Positions 8,201-14,602 of a stretch of 19,668 bases of DNA are shown here, piece by piece; positions within the stretch are counted from its first letter, which is position 1, and every line of letters starts with the position of its first letter. Under the pieces are notes generated by a model. The model worked only from the letters and a program-made list of their open reading frames with translations, was not told the origin of the DNA and did no database searches. The position numbers were made by a program, and so were the translations under genes. Origin of the DNA: an uncultured Oscillospiraceae bacterium (GTDB lineage Bacteria > Bacillota > Clostridia > Oscillospirales > Acutalibacteraceae); contig CAJKBW010000055.1 of NCBI GenBank assembly GCA_905198295.1, positions 1 through 19,668 on the forward strand, in the 5' to 3' direction.

Positions 8201-8738
8201 GGTTATAGACGCCTGCGGCCGCATACAGCGTACCGGCCTGAACCTGCGTCTGGCTCTGCACCGTGACATACCTGCCGCCGACGTGCAGGATGAACTGGAT
8301 ATAGCCGTCCATAGTCACCAGGGTGAAACCGCCGGACTGCGCATTGCCCAGGAGGGTACATTCCCCGCTGAGGACTTCGTCAAGCGCAAACAGGACGGAT
8401 ACGGTGAAGCCGTCGTTCATGGCGGCTTTCACCGCACCGGCCTGCCCGCTGTAATCGGCGCACAGGCCGGCATAGCGGTTGGCGCTTTTGACAAAGGCCG
8501 GGCCGGTATAGCTGCCGTCTGCGTTGGCGGCGGTCCGGTTCTCGGCTGAATAGCTGCCGGAAAAGGTCAGCGGCAGCTGATAGGTGCCGCCGTCTTGGAG
8601 CGTCCCGCTTTCCGTAATCTGCAAATCGAACAGGTCGGCGGCAGGGACGCTCTCCGCCCGTCCGACCGGGATTCCCGCCGGGATTCCCGCTGCAATCACA
8701 GCCGCGGACAGCAGGGCGGCGCTGATTTTTTTGAACAT
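5262..8738 (-). CDS. Secreted, wall-anchored calcineurin-like metallophosphoesterase
   Basis: A 1158-residue surface protein. ATG 8738 is chosen because GGAGGAGG lies 7 nt upstream and a signal peptide (residues 1-29) follows at once. Residues 60-255 form a LamG/concanavalin-like beta-sandwich, ending in VARIANTS of the typical VYNPDDGALSVYINGRLE strand set. About 276-330 is a three-helix, FIVAR-like module. The metallophosphoesterase core (about 343-575) has all metal motifs: D350/H352 (MTDIHLG), GDYTYEG with D385, GNHD with N419/H420, H506 (ATHGPN) and GHTHYG with H549/H551. Further beta-sandwich and two more helical modules (about 795-855 and 1035-1090) follow. The tail has DTPADP repeats, a TPATG sorting-like motif, a hydrophobic segment and RRHR. 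It likely hydrolyses phosphoester bonds outside the cell; the substrate is unknown. Confidence 0.88.
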   Translation of the reverse strand: MFKKISAALLSAAVIAAGIPAGIPVGRAESVPAADLFDLQITESGTLQDGGTYQLPLTFSGSYSAENRTAANADGSYTGPAFVKSANRYAGLCADYSGQAGAVKAAMNDGFTVSVLFALDEVLSGECTLLGNAQSGGFTLVTMDGYIQFILHVGGRYVTVQSQTQVQAGTLYAAAGVYNPDDGALSVYINGRLEASVSAAGSITHNLTAYGVAGIPRKAEDGNGYDGVAVTGLTSPKGAFFSARVYSGILTAGQILTDYRTALGLGEPETPQSVKEVMRLIDAIGTVTADSDEAITAAENAYAALGDTEKKLVENYAVLTEARLRYRILTAAPAAFDENRIALRFGVMTDIHLGPDGAEARFQKAIDTLDAFAGGKPDALVMAGDYTYEGKREEAQLLFDQLRDNYDPEQTAMVIAYGNHDTYWSGCMDTEGWYDVLKDLFCLQAEDSQPRKGNHHVVVGGCHFLTIQTASYSPNRFSEDTMTWLKNTLDAITRENPHQPVFIATHGPNANTVYGSSDALDGAVAPWGYTTQLEPLLSQYPQVILFSGHTHYGVTLERAIMQTGFTSVQAGSVTGLGSMEPVDAANYLNPADPAYTSTAQGLLAEVDAHGNTRLTRIDFSRGEKIGEPWIVPAPDDNGDHLLYYTALRGKTAAPTLNASGAAARPIGETGAEIVFDRPQDGALVFSYSYTFYHDGEKVQTLNVLDDWWNYPDPADAPAQVVQRFSSLQVQRPFTVKITATDEWGNTSEAITAVVEDNEESARRLAAAVDEKIRSIGGITLDSRPALQAARAAYNELTALGRQYVTLADQLAAAEKAYQNLWMPDPFLTMDGITGGNYWPSVLILTEKENGVHYRFASTNYGVRAGFAEAVRLDGTHLRLDNLTVDKYGARPILALGLSSTVRDPEGYGDGAYALLCLNFADGKVTVYPTSGGTVIMESSLLTGSSLSGVVDIRFARNAAGEMEMTIETTSGQVRGVIPASCLAATTLTDLDHVYITLESWTSDSAYQFDVVSFHGGETRCLTGYTKADADAAAQADALIASIGEVTRESLGAIEKAEAAYAALSASARELVGNYDTLRQARAAYDALPDAPVQPDTPTDPDTPADPDTPADPDTPADPDTPAQPDTPATGRRLPWFALLLLCAAVFSLVQIRRHRFSI
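5362..5469 (-). repeat. 18-nt tandem repeat coding for Pro-Asp-Thr spacer
   Basis: Six consecutive 18-nt units lie here; three (5380-5397, 5398-5415, 5416-5433) are identical. They encode DTPADP-type hexapeptides in the phosphoesterase just before its anchoring signal, a typical wall-spanning spacer. Copy number is likely to vary between strains. Confidence 0.9.
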
Positions 8739-8763
8739 GGTATTTCCTCCTCCTTTTTTCTTC

Positions 8764-8791
8764 ATTGTAACAAGCCGGGGCGGTTTTGAAA
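8764..8791 (-). promoter_or_regulatory. Probable promoter of the phosphoesterase gene
   Basis: On the minus strand TTTCAA (8786-8791), a 16-nt spacer and TACAAT (8764-8769). The -35 match is modest. The predicted start is about 20 nt before ATG 8738. Confidence 0.45.
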
Positions 8792-8833
8792 GGTCACAGG
8801 AGGACATAAAACGGTACGGACAGGACATGGTGC

Positions 8834-8861
8834 TTTACAAGCCGGCATAATCCGGTATAAT
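8834..8861 (+). promoter_or_regulatory. Promoter of the AraC-family regulator
   Basis: TTTACA (8834-8839), 16-nt spacer, TATAAT (8856-8861): a near-consensus sigma-A promoter, followed about 30 nt later by GGGGAGGG and the ATG at 8903. Confidence 0.75.
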
Positions 8862-8902
8862 AAAAGTGTGCTGAATTACCGGCGCTGTGGGGAGGGAAGA
8901 TT

Positions 8903-9865
8903 ATGGAAAAAGCCGAATGGGTGTTTACCAACCTGCATTTCCGCATGCAGACGGCGCCGGCGCCCATCCGCGTGCTGTATTACCGGTATACCTGTGAGCG
9001 GCCGGTCGTGATGCATACGCACGAGTTCTCGGAGCTGGTGCTGGTGACGGGCGGTTGTGCACGCCATACGGCGGTCAGCGCCGACGGGGAAAAATTCACC
9101 CGCATTCTGAGCAGGGGGGATGTGCTGCTTATCCATGAGGGAGAGGCGCATGATTTCCGACTGGAGCCCGGGGGAGAGCTGGAAATCTGCAATGTGGTTT
9201 ACAGCCCGCAGGTGCTGGGCCAGCTTTTCCGGCGGGATGACCCGGACAGCCGCGCTTTGCAGGTGATCGATACGCTGCCGCGGCAGCCGGCCGTTTTCCG
9301 GCTGGGGGAAACCGTTCAGCTGACCGGGGAACAGCTTGAGCGTACAGGCGAATATGCCCGGACAATATATGAGGAGGAGAGCCATCCGCACGACGGAAGC
9401 GCCGCGATGCAGATCCTGCTTTTGGGGGCGATATTGACCGTGGTGGGCCGGCAGTTTCTGGAAACCCATTTTTCCGGTCCGGCTGCGGCCGATAAGGCCG
9501 AAAAGCGGCCGGTAAACCTGGAGCCGGTGTTTGGCTATATCCATGAACATTATTGCGAGCCGCTTTCCCTTGCGTATCTGAGCGGGCTGGCTATCTGCAC
9601 GCCGCGGCATTTATCCCGGCAGTTCAAGCACGCCGCCGGCATGACCGTGTCCGCGTATATCCGGCAGCTTCGCCTTACCAAAGCCTGCTATCTGCTGCGG
9701 CATACGCGCCTGCATAACAATGAAATTGCCCTGAAAACCGGGTATCAGGAATACGCGGGTTTTGCCAAGGCGTTTCGTGCGTATACGGGTTTCTCTCCGA
9801 CGCGGTATCGCCGTCTGCCGGATGATGAAACCATTGAAAAACTGTTTGCCAATCGCAATCTGTAA
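8903..9865 (+). CDS. AraC-family transcriptional regulator with cupin sensor domain
   Basis: A 320-residue regulator. Residues about 25-100 form a cupin-type ligand pocket with the histidine pattern HTHEFSE (38-44) and EAHDF (81-85). Residues about 205-305 carry the two helix-turn-helix motifs of the AraC/XylS family (LAYLSGLAICTPRHLSRQFK and NEIALKTGYQEYAGFAKAF), ending in the usual TGFSPTRYRR. ATG 8903 follows GGGGAGGG at good spacing. It is divergent from the wall-anchored phosphoesterase across 164 nt, which makes that gene the obvious candidate target. Cupin AraC proteins in Firmicutes usually sense sugars or glycan breakdown products; the ligand here is unknown. Confidence 0.9.
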   Translation: MEKAEWVFTNLHFRMQTAPAPIRVLYYRYTCERPVVMHTHEFSELVLVTGGCARHTAVSADGEKFTRILSRGDVLLIHEGEAHDFRLEPGGELEICNVVYSPQVLGQLFRRDDPDSRALQVIDTLPRQPAVFRLGETVQLTGEQLERTGEYARTIYEEESHPHDGSAAMQILLLGAILTVVGRQFLETHFSGPAAADKAEKRPVNLEPVFGYIHEHYCEPLSLAYLSGLAICTPRHLSRQFKHAAGMTVSAYIRQLRLTKACYLLRHTRLHNNEIALKTGYQEYAGFAKAFRAYTGFSPTRYRRLPDDETIEKLFANRNL

Positions 9866-9867
9866 AA

Positions 9868-9920
9868 AGCGCCGGACACGGCGTCCCGCAATGGACGGGA
9901 TACCGTGTCCGGCGTTTTTT
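9868..9920. terminator. Bidirectional terminator after the AraC gene
   Basis: GCCGGACACGG (9871-9881) pairs with CCGTGTCCGGC (9903-9913); an inner TCCCG/CGGGA stem extends it. GTTTTTTG follows on plus and an A-run precedes it (T-run on minus). It therefore serves the AraC gene and transcription arriving on the minus strand. It may originally have been the tlyA terminator, because tlyA's displaced 3' end lies just beyond at 9931-9951. Confidence 0.88.
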
Positions 9921-9930
9921 GTTTCCTCAA

Positions 9931-9951
9931 AGGTCGGGCTGCCGGAGGAGG
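9931..9951. repeat. Direct repeat, left copy (att-like; displaced tlyA end)
   Basis: Begins AGGTCGGGCTGCC and is identical over 21 nt to 13604-13624. On the minus strand it reads L-L-R-Q-P-D-L and is followed directly by TGA, as if it were once the end of tlyA. Confidence 0.85.
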
Positions 9952-9970
9952 TTAATGGCTGTATACGGCT

Positions 9971-10684
9971 TTATTCAACAAAAGCCGCCGTAACATAGGT
10001 TTCATATGCGTAAGGACTGATTTTTTTGACAATTTCTGCGCACTTTGCATATTCGATCTTCATTTGCTCAAATGACAATTGCTTTGCGCCGATTTTTTTC
10101 CGTAAAGATACCAAGTCATTGACGACTCGTTCTAACTCTGTGACATCAGTCACGTAATCTTGTATAAATTCCTCTCCGTAAGCGTAGCTGTCATACAAAT
10201 ATTGATCCAAACACGACCAGAGGCAGGCCACTTCGCTTGCAAGCTGTTCTTCCGGTGTCGGTTCGGGCTCCCGGGGCAACAACTCGTCACAATATATACC
10301 CATCAGATACTGATAATGGACCTCGTATTCTTCGGTCGTCATCGGCTGCCCATACAGGGCCTCCACATACTCTCGGTATTCCTGTATCAACGTGTTTTTC
10401 CGCGTGATTCGTTCCGCCTCCTCCGCACTTTCATTGCCGGTCAGGCTTTCCTTTTTGAGACCATCCACATAGCCAAGACAGAAGTTCCTTTCATAATCTC
10501 CGAACACCATACTGTGATCGGCGAAGAGCGCAGCCAACTCCTGCTCACTCAGTTTCATCGCCGGATCCGTCACACCGCAATTACGTTCGCTGGATATTTG
10601 TGCGGTAACAGCGGCACCCACAGGGATACTCAACGCAGCCAAAACGGTTAACGACAGGATGATGAATTTTCTCTTTTTTCTCAT
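9971..10684 (-). CDS. Secreted helical protein of unknown function
   Basis: A 237-residue protein. ATG 10684 is used because GGAGG lies 7 nt upstream and a signal peptide begins there (MRKKRKFIILSLTVLAALSI, cleavage probably near residues 25-30). A further in-frame ATG upstream would hide the signal. The mature part is acidic and predicted almost wholly helical, with motifs such as RKNTLIQEYREYVEALYGQP and several scattered cysteines. I do not recognise a family. It starts 49 nt after the stop of the Amidase_6 protein on the same strand and is probably co-transcribed with it, so it may be a partner, chaperone or modulator of that enzyme (inference). The terminator at 9868-9920 ends the unit. 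Confidence 0.75.
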   Translation of the reverse strand: MRKKRKFIILSLTVLAALSIPVGAAVTAQISSERNCGVTDPAMKLSEQELAALFADHSMVFGDYERNFCLGYVDGLKKESLTGNESAEEAERITRKNTLIQEYREYVEALYGQPMTTEEYEVHYQYLMGIYCDELLPREPEPTPEEQLASEVACLWSCLDQYLYDSYAYGEEFIQDYVTDVTELERVVNDLVSLRKKIGAKQLSFEQMKIEYAKCAEIVKKISPYAYETYVTAAFVE

Positions 10685-10733
10685 TTTGCTGCCTCCATTT
10701 CTCTTAGAGATATACACGGTTGACCGCTATACA

Positions 10734-12827
10734 TCATACATCCCTTTTTATCTTTACAATTACAATCCGATCAGAAGTGGCATAAGCTTCTAATAAAGCC
10801 CTAACATGTCCATTGTTATAATTTCCCTCAGAGTTGGTAGAATGCTGTGCATATATAAGCTCTCCTTTTCCCTTATTAGGACATGCACCATTCTCGCCTT
10901 TATGCATGCCGTCACAAATAACATTATCCCCACAAATGATCGTCGAATGCCACAAAGTATCATCGTCTTTTTTCAGCTGGATGACATCACCCTTTTTCAG
11001 ATACCACGTCAGAAAATCGATGTCTTTGAGGGCTTCGTTACCGGAGGCGTATTCTATTGTTTGAAATGCCCTCATATTAGTCTGTCCCCAATGCTTGTTA
11101 AAAGCCGTAGCGCTGATAAATGTGTCTGACACCCAGTCATCAGCGTAACTATCAAGAATACTGGGGGAATAGAACCAGTTTTTAATATCGGATTTGCTGG
11201 TAAATAAACCCACATCTTTTTGTTCTGGTATCATCAGTAATCCGCCCGAAGAGATACACTGTGACACAAAGTTGGTACAGTCTCCTCCACTAGAGAAAAA
11301 CTCATAATCCTCGTTGGGATTTGGCCCATAGGCAATGGCATAATTTGCGGCTGCATCACGGTTATAGCTGGAATTTACGGAAGTGTCTGTTCTCGTCCTC
11401 ATCGATTTATTTGCGGGCTCAATGTACCAGAAGCCATTCGTGGAGCCGTTATCCGTATATTGAATAATCGACGCTCCCTCGTTTGTGAGGGCGCTTTTGA
11501 CAACAACCGCCTTTGTATACCTGCTGGAATATGACAGCAATCTGTATGAACCGTTGCTGTTTCTCACGATATCAAACCGCTGCGAATTCAAAAGGCCGGA
11601 CGATGGTTTCGTCCAGATTTGAACAACCGCATCATTTGCAGTAGAGCCATTGGTAATTTCCATCGCGGAATTCGGTGCATGTACAGGATATAACGAATAA
11701 TCACGGGTAGAAATATTGTACACGATTCTGAACCGCTGATTTGCACCACCGTTCAGGCAATATTGTTTAAGATCCGTTCCGTCTGTCGAACTTCCATTGG
11801 GGACATCAAGGTAATAGCCGCTATTGGCATTCCGCAAATAATACGTTTCACCGCTCAATATGCCGGAAGCCGGTCCGGAGCCAACCGTTTTGTAATAAAC
11901 CAGCAGCTTCGGCGCGCGATAGGCCTCGCCGTCCGAGGAAACGACGCTGTTGTAATCGTTGTAATACTCGTTATTGTAGCCAAACTGGAACCCGTTAATG
12001 GCGGTGCCATTCAGCCATTTGGAAACGATATTTGTGACGGGAAATTTATAATACCGGATCTCGCCCTCTTCCCAGATATGGCTTGCGGTGACGCGGTCTG
12101 CGCCTGAATCCGGCCGCGCGTTCCAGGTGATATCTTTTCCTTCGCGGAAAGTTGTCACCCGTGAGCATGCCCCGCCGGAAGGATCGGCCGTTGTCTGCCC
12201 GCTGCGGAAACGGAGGATAAATTCCGCCCGGTCTATTGAAGTGCCTGCGGGCAGAGTGACCATGTCGGGAAAACGGACATAACCATGCATACGTCCCCCA
12301 TTATACCCGAAGCTCATATAGTCGTACAGATAATAATTCGAGTTGGGGGACGATTCTTTCACAAAGGTGTCGTCCACAATAGCGGCAGAATTATCCGTTT
12401 CAAGATAGCCCTCCGAGCTGGCAGCGGTTATCTGAACGGGATAGACCACTTCCGGACTGTTTAAGAACTCTTCCGGCACGACAATGTCGACGCGCGTCTG
12501 TGTGTCGCTGACAGGGGTCAGCCGATAGGTGCTGCCTTCCGTAAAATGCTTGAATGCACCCGGCGCTTCCTGACTCTCCGCCTTGTAGGAATCGCAAACA
12601 TAAATAGGCTGGAAGATATAATCGATATTCTCTTCATCGGCTTTATCGACCAGAAAAACCGCGGCGTCATCCTCCGCCGGCACGAGGTCGTGCGTGGAAG
12701 AGGTATACAGGAACGAAAATACATTTTGTTCAGCGGGTTCGGTCAAGACAATTTCGTTTTTAACGCCGGTGTTGATATTCGTGTGTGCCAAAGACGTGCC
12801 GCTGCCGTAAATGTCTTCGTAGACCAT
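10734..12827 (-). CDS. C-terminal fragment: DNRLRE, beta-trefoil and Amidase_6 domains
   Basis: A 697-codon frame from ATG 12827, which has no convincing ribosome site and is probably an internal methionine; the frame itself opens at about 12980. Residues about 149-320 match a DNRLRE domain (IVDDTFV, GYVRFPD, WLNG, APKLLVYY). About 328-485 is a ricin-type beta-trefoil with three related lobes (YYLRNANSGYYLDV, QRFRIV, QRFDIV, FWYIEP). About 488-697 is an Amidase_6 domain: YNRDAAANYAIAYG, then C517 in GGDCTNFVSQC and H627 in LWHSTIICGD, the expected cysteine and histidine. The family is thought to cleave peptide or amide bonds in cell-wall or similar substrates; the trefoil probably binds glycan. 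Confidence 0.78.
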   Translation of the reverse strand: MVYEDIYGSGTSLAHTNINTGVKNEIVLTEPAEQNVFSFLYTSSTHDLVPAEDDAAVFLVDKADEENIDYIFQPIYVCDSYKAESQEAPGAFKHFTEGSTYRLTPVSDTQTRVDIVVPEEFLNSPEVVYPVQITAASSEGYLETDNSAAIVDDTFVKESSPNSNYYLYDYMSFGYNGGRMHGYVRFPDMVTLPAGTSIDRAEFILRFRSGQTTADPSGGACSRVTTFREGKDITWNARPDSGADRVTASHIWEEGEIRYYKFPVTNIVSKWLNGTAINGFQFGYNNEYYNDYNSVVSSDGEAYRAPKLLVYYKTVGSGPASGILSGETYYLRNANSGYYLDVPNGSSTDGTDLKQYCLNGGANQRFRIVYNISTRDYSLYPVHAPNSAMEITNGSTANDAVVQIWTKPSSGLLNSQRFDIVRNSNGSYRLLSYSSRYTKAVVVKSALTNEGASIIQYTDNGSTNGFWYIEPANKSMRTRTDTSVNSSYNRDAAANYAIAYGPNPNEDYEFFSSGGDCTNFVSQCISSGGLLMIPEQKDVGLFTSKSDIKNWFYSPSILDSYADDWVSDTFISATAFNKHWGQTNMRAFQTIEYASGNEALKDIDFLTWYLKKGDVIQLKKDDDTLWHSTIICGDNVICDGMHKGENGACPNKGKGELIYAQHSTNSEGNYNNGHVRALLEAYATSDRIVIVKIKRDV

Positions 12828-12976
12828 GCGGCCGTTGCCCAGCTCGTCCGTATTGATATAGCCTTTGGCCGCGTTCGTGTCCGCCTGATACGCGCCGAAT
12901 GTAAACTGCTTATTCAGGGAGAACCCCTTTTCCGCATTTGTGGAAAATTCCGCGGTAAACGAGTTGGCGGTGTTTT

Positions 12977-13360
12977 TTAAGAATAGCCGTCGAACAGGGA
13001 ACGCCTCGTGCTGTTTTGGGTCATGCCGGTATCGATGAAAGACACGGTTCCATCCTCGTCTGTAAACTTAACCGGGGTGGAATACAGTTCGATTTTTCCC
13101 TTTCCCTCTGCATTTTCTGCGGTAATGGAATAGAGGTTATCGTCCGGCAATATTGTTACGGCGTTGAAATCGCCGTCTTTCGTTAACGTTTGCTGAATGT
13201 TGAAGGGTGCTGAAGAAAGAGGAACTGCCGTCAGAGCGTCTGCGTGCTTAACTGCCGGTTCTGCCGCAATGCTGAAGGAGCAGCAAAAAAGAATGGCCAT
13301 GCCGGTTATAACCGGTAATCCTTTTCTCACCAGATGACGTTTTGCTCGTGACAATTTCAT
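12977..13360 (-). CDS. N-terminal fragment of the split Amidase_6 protein
   Basis: A 127-codon frame. ATG 13360 follows AAAAAGGAGGG. Residues 1-33 are a signal peptide (basic start, hydrophobic VITGMAILFCCSFSIAA, cleavage near AAEPA). The mature part holds beta-strand segments such as LYSTPVKFTDEDGTVSFID, resembling the leading domain of DNRLRE/RHS wall proteins. It ends at TAA 12977-12979 because of the one-base deletion. It is the only part of the protein with a secretion signal. Confidence 0.7.
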   Translation of the reverse strand: MKLSRAKRHLVRKGLPVITGMAILFCCSFSIAAEPAVKHADALTAVPLSSAPFNIQQTLTKDGDFNAVTILPDDNLYSITAENAEGKGKIELYSTPVKFTDEDGTVSFIDTGMTQNSTRRSLFDGYS

Positions 13361-13461
13361 TTTTCTTTCCCTCCTTTTTAATTCAGACCGGTCCCCCCTG
13401 AGTGTTCAGAATCAGGAGTGCCACATTGGTATCACCCCGCATTCCAATAATTTCTATTTTT

Positions 13462-13490
13462 ATTATAACATATCCATCGCGGTTTGTAAA
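13462..13490 (-). promoter_or_regulatory. Strong promoter of the island genes
   Basis: On the minus strand TTTACA (13485-13490), a 17-nt spacer and TATAAT (13462-13467), with TG one base before the -10 box. The surrounding DNA is very AT-rich compared with neighbouring genes. The leader to ATG 13360 is about 95 nt. Confidence 0.8.
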
Positions 13491-13551
13491 TATTTTATTC
13501 TCAAAATGAAAAATTGTGATGCATATTGACAATTTATTTTGCGGCGGCATG

Positions 13552-13592
13552 AAAAACCCCCGCGGCACCGATTTTCGGCGCCGCGGGGGTTT
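13552..13592 (-). terminator. Terminator of tlyA
   Basis: CCCCCGCGGC (13557-13566) pairs with GCCGCGGGGG (13580-13589). Read on minus it is followed by a T-run (A-run at 13552-13556). It lies just after the tlyA stop and just inside the island edge. Confidence 0.8.
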
Positions 13593-13599
13593 GCCGTGT

Positions 13600-14397
13600 T
13601 TACAGGTCGGGCTGCCGGAGGAGGGCGTTTTCAACGGCGGCCTGCTGTTCGTCCGGGGTCAGCAGCGGGGTGCGCCCGCAGTACATGAGATATTCCACGT
13701 TGCCGTTCGTGCCGTGGATGGGGGATACAATCATCCCGCGCAGGTACAGATGGTTTTCCGCCGCCGCGTCCGCCAGGCCGTGCAGCAGCGGCGGCAGGAC
13801 GGCGGGATCCTTAATGATGCCGTTCTTGCCAAGCGCCCGCTGCGGCGCTTCAAACTGCGGCTTGATCAGGCAGACAAACCGGCCGTCCGGCTTGAGGATG
13901 CGGTCGACGGCAGGAAAAATTTTCGTCAGCGAAATAAAGGACACGTCGGTGGTTACCATATCCATCATACCGCCGACATCGTCCGGCGTGAGATGGCGCG
14001 CATTTGTGCGCTCGAGCACCTTTACGCGCTCGTCGCTGCGCAGCTCCCACGCGAGGATGCCGTAAGCGACGTCCACCGCGCACACCGACGCCGCGCCGCG
14101 CTGCAGCAGGCAGTCGGTAAAGCCGCCGTTGCTCGCGCCGATATCGCAGACCTGCAGACCGGTCACGTCCAGCGCAAAATCGTCCAGCGCCCGTTCAAGC
14201 TTATAGCCGGAGCGGCTGGCGTATTTTTTCGCCTTTTCCCGCAGCGTGAGCACCGTATCCGCCGGCACCGGCGTACCGGCCTTATCCGCCGGGATTTCCC
14301 CGATAAAAATCCGGCCGGCCATAATCAGGCCGTCCGCTTCCTGCCGGGAAACCCCCAGCTGCTGCATCGCCAGCTCGTCGAGCCGTATGGTGTCCAT
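13600..14397 (-). CDS. tlyA: TlyA-type rRNA (cytidine-2'-O)-methyltransferase
   Basis: A 265-residue protein. An S4 RNA-binding domain (about 1-60: RLDELAMQQLGVSRQEADGL) precedes an FtsJ/RrmJ-like methyltransferase domain (about 62-245). The SAM loop is CDIGASNGGFTD (84-95) and the K-D-K-E catalytic tetrad is K66, D151, K179 and E235. In other bacteria TlyA 2'-O-methylates cytidines of 16S and/or 23S rRNA and affects capreomycin sensitivity. ATG 14397 is chosen because GGAGGG sits 7 nt upstream and the S4 domain starts there; longer in-frame extensions would be unlike the family. It has its own consensus promoter at 14518-14546. Its last codons form one copy of the direct repeat bounding the island downstream. 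Confidence 0.93.
   Translation of the reverse strand: MDTIRLDELAMQQLGVSRQEADGLIMAGRIFIGEIPADKAGTPVPADTVLTLREKAKKYASRSGYKLERALDDFALDVTGLQVCDIGASNGGFTDCLLQRGAASVCAVDVAYGILAWELRSDERVKVLERTNARHLTPDDVGGMMDMVTTDVSFISLTKIFPAVDRILKPDGRFVCLIKPQFEAPQRALGKNGIIKDPAVLPPLLHGLADAAAENHLYLRGMIVSPIHGTNGNVEYLMYCGRTPLLTPDEQQAAVENALLRQPDL
13604..13624. repeat. Direct repeat, right copy (current tlyA 3' end)
   Basis: Identical over 21 nt to 9931-9951. Here it encodes the last seven residues of TlyA (LLRQPDL) and is followed by the working stop TAA (13600-13602 on minus). Confidence 0.85.
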
Positions 14398-14517
14398 CGC
14401 GCATCCCTCCGGTAACAGGCGCGCATCCGGGGCCGCCTCCTCAGGGGGCGGAACACCGGCGATCTGCTTTTCTTCCCGCCGGAAGCGGGCACACGAGCCT
14501 GTTTGTCTTACCGGAGT

Positions 14518-14546
14518 ATTGTATCCCGTATCCGCCGGCGTGTCAA
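14518..14546 (-). promoter_or_regulatory. Promoter of tlyA
   Basis: On minus, perfect TTGACA (14541-14546), 17-nt spacer and TACAAT (14518-14523). The leader to ATG 14397 is about 115 nt and includes a CCGCC/GGCGG hairpin. Confidence 0.82.
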
Positions 14547-14567
14547 CCGTCCGCCCTTTTCCGGGCC

Positions 14568-14596
14568 TTGCCGCGTGTGGGCGGTTATGGTAAAAT
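14568..14596 (+). promoter_or_regulatory. Promoter driving the structured leader and hydrolase gene
   Basis: TTGCCG (14568-14573), 17-nt spacer and TAAAAT (14591-14596) with TGG before the -10 (extended -10). It is divergent from the tlyA promoter and would give a leader of about 255 nt. Confidence 0.6.
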
Positions 14597-14602
14597 CCTT
14601 TT

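Larger units (their letters stand above)
10734..13360 (-). pseudogene. DNRLRE / beta-trefoil / Amidase_6 secreted protein gene, split by a frameshift
   Basis: Two open frames read as one protein of about 875 residues if a single base is restored at about 12978-12980. The upstream frame ends in ...FDGYS then TAA; the downstream frame continues KNTANSFTAEF without its own start there. Restoring one T (TCT TAT AAA AAC) gives FDGYSYKNTANSF, a seamless join. Order: signal peptide, an N-terminal domain like those leading RHS/DNRLRE wall proteins, a DNRLRE domain, a ricin-type beta-trefoil, and a C-terminal Amidase_6 (NlpC/P60-like) domain with the GGDCTNFVSQ cysteine. The secreted catalytic half has no signal peptide as written, so the gene is probably inactive unless the deletion is a sequencing error. 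Confidence 0.75.
9931..13624. mobile_element. Putative island inserted at the 3' end of tlyA
   Basis: A 21-bp exact direct repeat (9931-9951 and 13604-13624) bounds a visibly AT-richer segment. The right copy is the true 3' end of tlyA (codons for LLRQPDL). The left copy keeps the same codons in minus orientation and is followed by an in-frame stop (CTT TGA) and a bidirectional terminator. The repeats diverge abruptly on both sides. Elements that insert into the 3' end of a gene and supply a replacement end leave this pattern. The contents are secreted-protein genes with their own sigma-A promoter. No integrase is present, so it may be a remnant, an element mobilised in trans, or a recombination-derived cassette. 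Seen: repeat, composition change, stop codons. Inferred: mobility. Confidence 0.55.

Noticed and set aside
5238..8549. A 1103-codon open frame on the plus strand opposite the phosphoesterase.
   Set aside because: It is a mirror of the GC-rich coding strand, shows no domain, has no ribosome site, and the minus strand carries clear catalytic motifs, a signal peptide and an anchor.
12970..12985. Programmed frameshifting or transcript slippage joining the two Amidase_6 fragments.
   Set aside because: The A6 run is not in phase for a -1 slippery heptamer and the stop TAA is retained whatever the run length, so a one-base deletion is the simpler reading.
13383..13442. A 19-codon frame between the island promoter and the N-terminal fragment (MRGDTNVALLILNTQGGPV).
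   Set aside because: It has no clear ribosome site and no attenuator-like structure around it; too weak to call as a leader peptide.
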